Assembly (NCBI GenBank): GCA_903813345.2
Contig: CAIIXF020000008.1
Coordinates: 30,258,005-30,322,004, forward strand
DNA: 64,000 bases
From: Owenia fusiformis
Taxonomy: Eukaryota; Annelida; Polychaeta; Sabellida; Oweniidae
Direction of reading: 5' to 3'
Part shown: piece after piece, positions 24,434 through 36,400 of the stretch
How the letters are laid out: each line of letters opens with the position of its first letter
Position numbering within the stretch: the stretch's first letter is position 1
Translations under genes and position numbers: made by a program
The notes under the pieces: model-generated
What the model was told of the DNA's origin: nothing
Databases searched by the model: none
The model's input: the letters and a program-made list of their open reading frames with translations, nothing else

Positions 24434-27400
24434 CTTAAAACAAGAGTAAATACAATAATCAATAACAAATAAAAACATCATAATACATCATAATAATTGA
24501 AACATAGTCAACAATATGGACATTCGCCTTAAACACACTATATGGGGGTAGTTAATTTGTTCGTAAAACAGAAACATTTAGTTACTTTACATTTTGAAAC
24601 CTAGGGGTAAGTTCTAAAGTTTCAACTTTGTCCACAGGACATCCTTAAAAGTATAGACAGTATAGTACTTACGACACTTAAAATGCTCCCTCCATCCTTT
24701 GATATTCTGTCCCTTCTCTCTGCATCTGACGGCAAACGCTTCTAGAATGTCACACTTTGCGTCTTGTGCTGCGCAATAGTCCATCTTACAGTTTGCCACC
24801 CATGTCTTCCTCTCTGTTGGTGTCATCCTTAAAGTTAAATCTAATTATCATTTTTGTTTTTGATATTCTTCAACTCTGATCAAACCATTGTATTTTGTCA
24901 GTAAATAACGCTTTCCAGGTTGATGAACTTCAATAACAAAATTTCACTGAATGTGATGAAATATATTGGAAAGTAAAGGGCTGAAAGGATCTGTAAACTT
25001 ACATCCTTACACATCTATCGAAGAAACCATTTGCACTGACGACTGTGGAGCAAAACTTGTTAACATTCTTCAGAACTGATCCTCTGCAGATGTGAGCAAT
25101 TGCTGTCAGCATATCAACACACCTAGACAATGTGACACGTTAGTTATGAAATTAGACAGGCTTCCAGGAAGGTAATATAACAGATGTTTAATTAGCATGG
25201 TACTTATCCTTATTTATGTCATGCAATATAAGATAAATTGGAAATGCTTGACGTGTGTAAATGCGTTTACAAGTGCGTTCTAGGGTTTGTATGTCCAGAT
25301 CATTTAGTTTTTGCAGTTAAGACTATTCTGGCTATCGGCATTTTTATTGAACAAATATGATTTATGCAAATGTATATTATCCTACCTATTATTTAAATGT
25401 CCTTGTTTAATTTGTACCTATTAATTAGCCATAATATCAAAAATATGTTTCATAAGCTTTGAAATTCCTCATAAAGACAGGTATCCAGCATGACAAATTG
25501 GTAGTTAAGCTTAATAAGAAAGCACAGGTGCCAAAAAGATTATACCAAAAAAAATGGTTACACAACACAGCAAGAAAAAGAAAACATCAAAGAATACGCC
25601 ATTCATAAGAAAAATAAGCCCCATATTCCGAATCATAATTCAACGTGAAAAGAAACTGTCTCTAAAATCCTTAACCCACCATTTAAGTACCAATACTACA
25701 ATAACACCAAGGGCTATTTTCTTACTGAAGTCATTACAATACATGTTGAACAATAAAAAGAGGGCTCTGTGTTTTATAATGCTAATGATGTTTATGGATC
25801 GTACAGATACATGGATCAAGGATTTATTATCAATGTGTTTAAGAATAGAATACTCCATCCTTAATTGCTGAATGCCCCCCCCCCCTCGTTAAGACGCTTC
25901 CTGGTCAACTCAACCCCAAGTCAACTCAACCCAAGTCAACTCAACCCTTAGTCAAGTCGACCCCAAGTCAAGTCGACCCTTAGTCAAGTCGACCCTAAGT
26001 CATCTCGACCCTTAGTCAACTCGACCCCAGGTCATCTCAACCCTTGGTCAACTCAACCCTTAGTCAAGTCGACCCAAATGATTTTACTTGTTTTAAGTAG
26101 ATTAAAATACAATATAATCCAATTGTTTGTGCAGTTTGATTTGAAATCAAACTTCAAAGAAAAAAACATTTCTGTCACCTAAAGATCAAAACGAAGATTT
26201 AAACTGGATCATAAAATCCCAATCTGATTGTTTATGACACCTGACATATGAGTAAGATAATGGAAAATAGAAAAACATAAATCCCATTGTTTGTTCAGTC
26301 TTGTTTTAAAATCTTACTTCAAAAAGATAAACATTTCTATCGCCTGTAGATCAGAAGGAAGATTTGAACCGGATCAAATTGTTTATTATTATTATCAAAA
26401 TATAAAATCATTCAATACAAAGTAATGGATGGATGTTGGCACAATGCACATGTTGCATAAGTTACCTGTTGTCAAAAATACTGTTGCAACAATTTCGGTA
26501 TAACAGAAAAGTGTATAGATAATTTTTTTATTTCAGAGAGATCAAACAAGCTCAAATATTAAGGGGTGAAATATATGTATAGCATCGTGAAAAGTCCTAT
26601 TAAGATTAATCAAATATTATTTTGTTATTTATAAAAATTATAAATGCGTTAAGCACAAACTTCAATAGTTGATAATTTTATTTTGGAAAATTAGCATTTT
26701 AGTCCCTCATTCTTTCAAAATTCATCAATATCATACCATGAAAATAGTATATCTATTTGATTTTTTATGGTGGGGTCGAGTTGACTAAGGGTTGAGATGA
26801 CCAAGGGTTGAGATGACTTGGGGTCGAGTTGACTAAGGGTCGAGATGACTTGGGGTCGACTTGACTAAGGGTCGACTTGACTTGGGGTCGACTTGACTAA
26901 GGGTTGAGTTGACTTGGGTTGAGTTGACTTGGGGTTGAGTTGACCAGTTACCGTTAAGACTCACTTTGGATCTTCTGGGTCGAAAACTTTGTAACTGATT
27001 CCAAGTAATGTTCCTTTGTTAGGATTTCCCGTCAAATCATTTCCTTCTTTATCCGAACAGTCATTCGGCGTAGAGTCATCATAATTCTTACACAGTCCGT
27101 CAACCTGTACAACATAGAGGGGCACATGATCACAAGGACGAGATTTCATTATTTCAAGTGAAGCAGCAAATAAAAAAAGTTATGCCAAAGACGTTGTTGT
27201 CAATTTAATTAGTATCAACGATTCTCATTCGGATCGCTTGAAATAATTTTATTTACCAATTTAAGCAATAAGAACCATATGGTACGATATATCAGATACA
27301 GACCATTTGCATCCACTGTCGCCCTAATGTAACATAGACGTCGCCGTAACCGGGTGTCCATGGTGGACTGGGGTATGGATGGATGATAAACTCTATCTTT

Positions 27401-30400
27401 AGGGTTAGCGGTGTACTCTCAAATGTCATCGTGTTGCCTACTACATTGGCAGTATACCATGGTGTGTTATAGGGTAGACTCCCTGCTGGCAGCGGATTCC
27501 CATTCACCTAGAGGCACATTTTAGACATATAAAGCAACCGATAAGAAATGTCTCATTTAATGAGGCATTTAAATTGATGATAAGCCTTTGAGAGCCAACA
27601 TGACAATAAGGCGATTGTATTTTGAAAGTTCAAAAAGGGTTCGAAACAATTTCCACTTCGAAAACGGAAAACAGGATGTGCGATGAAGAGGACACTAATG
27701 TATATATATTTATTCTACGTGTATGTTTACAGACAAAACTATCGGTGCACTTATAGCTAGCTAGCTTTTGAAGAACTAAATAATATAATTATATAAGACA
27801 TATGTATATACAGTAACGTACTGTAACTTGTTTCGCTCCTGGACCATCTAATCTAACCACATCCCCGGCAGTATGAATCTCCACATACTGCGTCACCGAT
27901 AGTGCCGTTACCCCCCATTGACGATTCTTCACCAGAATCTAGATGATTGTATAAAACATCGCTTTTTAAACATCAGGGAAATTGGAAAGTATCAAATAAG
28001 ACAATACTTGTCACTGCATTGATACATGTTATTGACGTCATGTTTAAGTTACATCATTTTTTTACAGGTTAAGTTACATCATTTTTAGAGAATTTGTATT
28101 TAACGAGAAATATCATGACCTGCTCCGGAAACTACTCCCCCGCTTCCATTGTTTGCCGAGGAACAACTTTTTACTTTATACCTCTATATTCTATCGGACA
28201 GGTAAATACAACGACGATAATCATCAGTATTTACACGTTTGATTGCACGTCCTTTTAAGATGTTCGACTTTACCTCTTTAATCTATTAATTAAGATATTG
28301 GAAATACCTTAAAGAATCCATCAATGTCTTCAACCATAGTATATTTGCAGACACCTTGGAAGTCGTACTCAAAGTCATCAAATGTGTGATAGTGCACGTC
28401 ACCCCATCCCCAACATCGCTTTGGTTTCTTACAGTTCACTATCAAAATGGACTTGATAAGTATAATGATACTAATATACCTGTATTGGTACAATGTTCAC
28501 TTTAATAATATTCCGAGGTTTAAATGTTGACAAGAGATCGAACCCTTATTTACATAAACTTGCAGAAGATCTTGTAATCTGAAATTTTTATATTACTTTT
28601 AAAGATTGTAAATATGTTGTGACCTTGTTTATGTTTTATGTTTATTGTATTAATCTAACAATGTAATTAGTTTATATGAAATCCGATTTGAAATCGGGAA
28701 TAAAAGATACATACATACATACAAGCATTTACCATGCATTTACTCCATAAACCCCATCAACTGAACAAACGTACAGACGAACTGTGTTAATTAGCACCCC
28801 TATTCTCTCCCCGCCAAAGAATTTTACCTGCACATTCCCTTCTGCTGCATTTCCTTATGACGTACTCCATACTTGGACCAACACAATCTTTTCCACCCCT
28901 AACAGCAGGTTTCTTTTTCCGGTATCTCAGGCAGTATTTAAAACAACATTCATCACAGCATGTACACCTTGTATCATCACTCCAAGGGCCCCAGACGCAA
29001 TTAAANNNNNNNNNNNNNNNNNNNNNNNAATTAAATGGACCTACACGGAAAGATGTTCAGATGTGTATCCACTATTTTTTTAATAGATTTTTATTTCAGT
29101 TCAAGCAGTACATTCAATACATATTAAAGTTTAGTCATTTTACAATAATGTCAATGGGTAAGAGGGTAGCACACATATACATCTCGCATTATGTGATGTG
29201 ATTCTAAAATTGAACTCTTGGCAAGCATAGCATATCCACTATTAGCCTTGCCCAAGTCGATCTCTTTTACTTATCTTGATTTCTATTATGACCGGCGGTT
29301 AATTAAAGATCGGAATAAGTAAAAAAATACCGACTTGGGCAAGGCTAATCCACTATGACAATATAACATTTGGCCCACCCTGTACAACATTCTATCTTAA
29401 TATGAAAAGTCAAATTTATAATACATTGTTTTAATTTCCAATCACTCCCTATGAATCTTTTAGTGTATTGTTCTTAACCGACCTTATATTTCGTAAATAT
29501 AATAGTCGGTATATCAAATCACTATCAAAAAGGTCTCACAATATCAAAATACTAGTAGACATTTGTATGACAGATTTATTTTAAAAAACAAGAAAATATA
29601 GGATTACGTTTTATGGGCAGTTCTTCCCAGGGCTTGTGTGTTACAGGCGGATATTTCCCAGTCTTGGATGTTATAGGCTTGTGTGTTAGAGGGTTTGGAA
29701 AACCAACTCCACCAAGACGACATCTTTTAATGCATATTGTTATCGCAGATGGACTGGTGCCTAATTCGGCAATACATGCTCTCCAGCAAACAGGGTCTAT
29801 TTCTACATCCTACGATAACAGTACATTATCTAAGCTTTCACTTGCACTTTCTAGAAATCTTGACAGGCCTATTTAGCAAATATTCCTGAATTCCCGATTT
29901 TAAAAGATCGTTAAACATTTGTCGGATGTTGCATTATTATTACTTTATGTTTACCTTCAATGTTCCACACACTTTCTTACATGCCCTTCTCCCGCCGTTG
30001 CACGGACAACTTCCTTGGACCCTTTCGACTATGAGAGATCCTATTCCTACTAAAGTTCAAATTAAAATACCAATTAAAATTATAAAGCACATATCTCTTA
30101 CATTCGGAACCTGGATATAATCAATAAATTGATTTCATCGTGTATTACTCAATTTCTTCACGTTCTTCAAATTTTGCACGTTCGCTTACTCCTATCACTG
30201 CATCAAATGTGGAATTTCTAGTAATTTCTAGACGTGCTTAGTCGGTCTAGGAACTCCGTGTATCTAGAGATTTCTAGGCGTACTTAGACGTGCTTAGAGC
30301 TGGCGTGGACAGAGCGTGACTAGAGTCTAGAAATCTCTAAGCACGCCGTGGTTAGACACAAGACAAAATTAGTCGTTATTAAATTGCCATGTGAGATTTT

Positions 30401-33400
30401 GCGCTATATAGGGAAACATTTAAATTATAATTTACCGCACGTGTTAATATTTCATGTTTTGCTTTAGCTAAATACGGGATATCAAATCAAAAAGAGTATG
30501 TTTTCACTTTATATCCGACTTGAGTCACGAAAAGTACATCGCAACATGGCTTCTTAATTGTTAACTTGTTATAAATTAAGAGGGTCTGTTCAAATGGGTA
30601 TTTCCACTAATCAACACCCATTATTTCGCATTGACAAGTACCAGGGCCAAATCCAGCATTTGCTAAGGGGATGACTTTTGAATTATTCCAGGGGTGAGGT
30701 CACATTTGATATTTGCTCAAAATTTACACGAAAACTGCTCAAAATGGTGAAAGAATTATTGGCCAGGGGATACAGTATTATTTTAAACTAGACATCTCTG
30801 TCGGCGAGGGGGGGGGGCTAACTTATTCCAGGGGTGGGGTCACATTTGATACTTGTTCAAAATCACACGAAAACTGCTCAAAATGATGAAAGAATAATTG
30901 GCCGGTGGATGCAGTATTATTTTAAACAATACATTACTGTCGGCGAAGGGGAAGGGGGGGGGCTAACATATAGTTGAAATTACAGAATATACTACCTTGA
31001 TTTTTGATCATCTATAAAAAATAATCTTGTCATAAACAATTACTGATTTATATATGTGAACGGATATTTGTAAATTTGGTTTAAAAAGAAACTGAATAAA
31101 GGGTAAAAATGAGGGAGACACAGACGTCGGAAGAGTGGGGATAAATTAAAATCTAATCAACACTAAGCTGAGACAGAATGAGAATCATATGTCTGGACTC
31201 GCAAGATTTTCATAAACGTATTTGTTGATTGCTCGCGAAAACAAAAACAAATTTCAGGGTTCATTGGCATCACACAATATTTGCAAAATGGAGGAGTGCA
31301 TTTTCCCAGGATTTAAAACAATGCTTTACTTTAAACGTCGCCCCTCATACTAGCATACGCTTTAACTATCAGATTCAGGAGCACGCTGCCCTTGATATAT
31401 TAATACATAGTTTTCTTGTACCCCTTTTCAAAAATACAACGAACTAAATACATAGTAATAATGATCTTGGAATTGATTTCTTTGATCTGTAATCTAGATC
31501 ACACAATAACTAATTAACTGTTTGATTGCGTTTGGCTTCTTCAAAGACGGGATATCCCTAAATTACCTTGATTACAGCATGGGCTTTCAAGTGAGTCCAT
31601 GATTGCAGTCTACATAGTCTATAGGCTATTTTTAATTCCTCGTTATTTTAGTTGTGTATCTCTGAATCCCGGCTCTGATTAATCATATACAATTTACTTT
31701 AACCAATTTTACCCGTTTTTTGAACTTCAAAACTGTCACATACATATTGGTGGTCCCTAATACATACAATACATATTCATCATCTCATCTATTTCTCCGG
31801 TTTGTATTTCCCGGTAATCTTTATGCCTTGAGCCACCCCCCCCCCCTTACAGATACTTTAGATACACTTATTTTCACGCTACTTAATTTGACGAATTTGC
31901 TCAATTTCAAATATTGGCGGCTATTTAATTTGGCGGAATCAGGACTGAAGTTTAATCTTTGTCTATGTTTATACATGGGATATCAAAAGATTCTCTTGAA
32001 AGCCCATGGTTTATGTCATTAGGACGGGTATTTACTAAGATATTTTCTGTATTTCTTTTGGGATAATGTATGACATGTTGATGACATGCTCAGTTGACAG
32101 GAAAGGGGGCCCCAGAAGTTTAATTTCTGAAGTGCATTTGACAAAAATTCCAAACTGAAATTTGACCGATTTTAATTTGGCGGATTTTCTGACTCCGTCA
32201 ATCCGTCTAATTAAAACGGGAGCCAAAGTAAGTATCTTCAGTTATATCAATATTATTTTGTATCTATCTGACATTATAATTTCGAAGAGAGAATCTCCCG
32301 GGGGCATTCGGGATTTCGAACATAATAAACTTAATTTGAAATTGATTCTGAAATTTTGTCAGAATGGAATACATGGAACATATCTATGCAAATAAATAAA
32401 CAGTGTCGACCCACATGATAAATGGCTATAGGTCCTAAGCTTGAAAAACTATTTCTAGACTACTCCACGGTATATCTTCTGTAATCAAGGTGGTTCAGCA
32501 GTTATAAAAACAAGGAAGTATTTGGATTATAAGGAATTAACATTTTGTTTTCATTTGATAATATTCATAATTGGTTCATGGGCATTCCATGCTTTGTTTA
32601 ACAAATTTGAGACCTTTGTCTCTGATTGTCAAAGGTGAGACCCCCAAATTGTTTTTTTTAAAATGAACCCCCTCACACCCCAGACCGCATATACACTCCC
32701 CTCCATAAGTTTGGCAACCTTTTTTCCCCATTGAACTACGTGTTAAAGCCTCTTTACCTTTGAATTTTTATTTACTTAACCTGCGATGAAAATACTTATA
32801 CTATTGTTGGAAACGTAATTTGACTTTAATTCCAGTACCTCCAAATTTTCTCAATTTTTTTCCTCAATTACAATAGGTCGTAAATTGATGATAAATTTGA
32901 TGAATTTTTGAAAATCGACATTCCCATGTTAACCAATGGGAAATGGTAGGTTTGCCGCAAGTCATATGACAGAATATCCATCCATCCGAGTCCTTGCAAA
33001 AAATACAAGTTAGACAGGCAATTCAATTTGCTAACTTTATTTAACAAAAAATTGATATGTTTCTTCAGGTTCAACAAAGTTATAAGGCTTTAAAGTCAAA
33101 ATTGTTTTTCAAAAAACCTCTCCCATTGAAATAACACAGGAGGCGAAAAATTATTTTCTAAAATGACTTTGAAGCGCTGTAACTTTAATATTCATCAAAT
33201 AAACTAAACACTTAGTGTTCATAAAAGTTAGACAATTCAATTTTCTATGTAAAAATATTTTTTGCTGAATCTTTTACTGAAAAGATATCCTGATTTCTGA
33301 TTTGCCCCGAACCCTCCATTTCCCATTGGATTACATGGGAATGACGATTTTCAAAAATTCATCAAATTTATCATCAATTTTCAACCTATTGTAATTGAGG

Positions 33401-36400
33401 AAAAAATTGAGAAAAATTTGGAGGTATTGGAAATAAAGTCAAGTTACGTTTCCATCAATATTATAAGTTATTTTATCGCCGGTTAAGTAAATAAAAATTC
33501 AAACGTAAAGAGGCTTTAACACGTAGTTCAATGGGGAAAAAAGGTTGCCAAACTTATGGAGGGGAGTGTATAATGTACATTTTGTATATTTTACAGATAT
33601 CACATCCACCAGGATTCATTATAGCAAAATAATAGTTCACAAATGAATTCAGCTGTGGGGAACAGCAAAAGTACGGCTTGAGAGGGAGGGGGGTATGTAT
33701 GTACCAGGCAAATATAAGGGCTTTAACCCCGGGGATATGTTACTGGCCTTGGGGAGGCACACGATGCCTTCTAGCAATTTCAGATTTGTATTGTTTGAAC
33801 TTCTATTTTGTATAATGCACACTTCTGATCACCATATCAAATCATTTGAATCATACATAATTTGCACGAGTCTTAGGTTTGAATGAATTAAAATGACGTA
33901 AGCAAAGTGTAAAATTTTTGAAAAAAGCCAATCAAAAGACGAATTGTTTTTTGAATACTTTGCGAGGAAATCAATATTGATGTACCATGTAGTTTGAGAA
34001 TGCTGCCTTATGGTTATACGACTCTGCCTTGAGGTTTCAATTTATGCTTAGAACACTATATATGAGTTGCATTATAGTTTGCAAGTGCCGCCTTGTGGTT
34101 TGAGAATGCTGCCTTGTAGTTTGAGAATGCTGCCTTGTGGTTTGAGAATGCTGCCTTGAGGTTTCAATTCATGCTTAGAACACTATATATGAGTTACATT
34201 ATAGTTTGCAAGTGCCGCCTTGTGGTTTGAAAATGCTGCCATGTAGTTTGAGAATGCTGCCTTGTAGTTTGAGAATGCTGCCTTGTGGTTATACAACTCT
34301 GCCTTGAGGTTTCAATTTATGCTTAGAACACTATATATGAGTTACATTATAGTTTGCAAGAGCCGCCTTGTGGTTTGAGAATGCTGCCTTGTAGTTTGAG
34401 AATGATGCCTTGTGGTAATACAACTCTGCCTTGAGGTTTTAATTTATGCTTAGAACACTATATGAGTTACATTATAGTTTGCAAGTGCCACCTTGTGGTT
34501 ATACTACTCTGCCTTGAGGTTTCAATTTATGCTTAGAACACTATATATGAGTTACATTATAAATTGCAAGTACTGCCTTGTGGTTTGATAATGCTGCCTT
34601 GTTGTTTGAGAATGCTGCCTTGTGGTTTGAGAATGCTGCCTTGAGGTTTCAATTCATGCTTAGAACACTATATGAGTTACATTATAGTTTGCAAGTGCCG
34701 CCTTGTGGTTTGAAAATGCTGCCATGTAGTTTGAGAATGCTGCCTTGTAGTTTGACAATGCTGCCTTGTGGTTATACAACTCTGCCTTGAGGTTTCAATT
34801 TATGCTTAGAACACTATATATGAGTTAAATTATAGTTTGCAAGTGCCGCCTTGTGGTTTGAGAATACTGCCTTGTAGTTTAAGAATGCTGTCTTGTAGTT
34901 TGAGAATTCTGCCTTGTGGTTATACTACTCTGCCTTGTGGTTTTAATTATGCTTGGAACAATATATATATGAGTTATATTATACTTTGCAAGTGCTGCCT
35001 TGTGGTTTGAGAATGCTGCCTTGTAGTTTGAGAATGCTGCCTTGTGGTTGTACAACTCTGCCTTGAGGTTTCAATTTATGCTTAGAACACTATATATGAG
35101 TTACATTATAGTTTGCAAGTGCCGCCTTGTGGTTTGAGAATGCTGCCTTGTAGTTTGAGAATGCTGCCTTGTGGCTATACTACTCTGCCTTGAGGTTTCA
35201 ATTCATGCTCAGAACATTATACATGAGTTGCATTATAGTTTGCAAGTGCCGCCTTGTAGTTTGAGAATGCTGCCTTGTAGTTCGAGAATGCTGCCTTGTG
35301 GTTAGAACACTATATATGAGTTACATTATAGTTTGCAAGTGCCGCCTTGTGGTTATACTACTCTGTCTTGTGGTTTTAATTATGCTTAGAACACTATATA
35401 TGAGTTATATTATAGTTTGCAAGTGCCGCCTTGTGGTTTGAGAATGCTGCCTTGTAGTTTGAGAATGCTGCCTTGTGGTTATACTACTCTGCCTTGCCTT
35501 GTGGTTTTAATTATGCTTGGAACACTATATATGAGTTATATTATACTTTGCAAGTGCCGCCTTGTGGTTTGAGAATGCTGCCTTGTAGTTTGAGAATGCT
35601 GCCTTGTGGTTATATATGAGTTATATTATAGTTTGCAAGTGCCGCCTTGTGGTTTGAGAATGCTGCCTTGTAGTTTGAGAATGCTGCCTTGTGGTTATTC
35701 AACTCTGCCTTGTGGTTTTAATTATGCTTTGAACACTATATATGAGTTATATTATAGTTTGCAAGTGCCGCCTTGTAGTTTGAGAATGCTGCCTTGTAGT
35801 TTGGGAATGCTGCCTTGTGGTTTTAATTATGCTTAGAACACTATATATGAGTTACATTATAGTGCCGCCTTGTGGTTTGAGAATATCCCCTTGTAGTTTG
35901 AAAATGTTGCATTGTACTGTAATACTCTGCCTTGAGGTTTCAATTTATGCGTAAAACATTATATTTGAGTTGCATTATAGTTTGCAAGTGCCGCCTTGTG
36001 GTTTGAGAATATCGCCTTTAATAATATTGTCACATACATAGGAAAATCTATATTTGACATGTTTAATATTCAGATAAATGCAATAAATATGATTTACAGA
36101 TGTAATGTTGCATTATGTTCTTGCCTTCCTTAGTTGTCCAGATTACATACATGTAGGTATATTATATATAGAATAAACTGTTTTTCATACAATTATGACA
36201 TCACAATATACAGGTACATTGTACGGGTACACTTTGAATTAAAAGAATTAATTATGATTTTACCTTTACCTGTATATTGTGATGTGTGTTAATGTATGAA
36301 AAACAGTCTACCTGATGAAGATTTTATTTTGTTTTTATTGCAAATACGTTCTTATTGCAATTATACATTATTTTTAACAACAAAACCCTTCTTATTTTCA

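Noticed and set aside
34578-35836. Repeated plus-strand frames with recurrent LPCGL and LRMLPCS words
   Set aside because: By-products of the minisatellite unit; not a repeat protein. Units also vary too much and touch each other, so this is not a CRISPR array.
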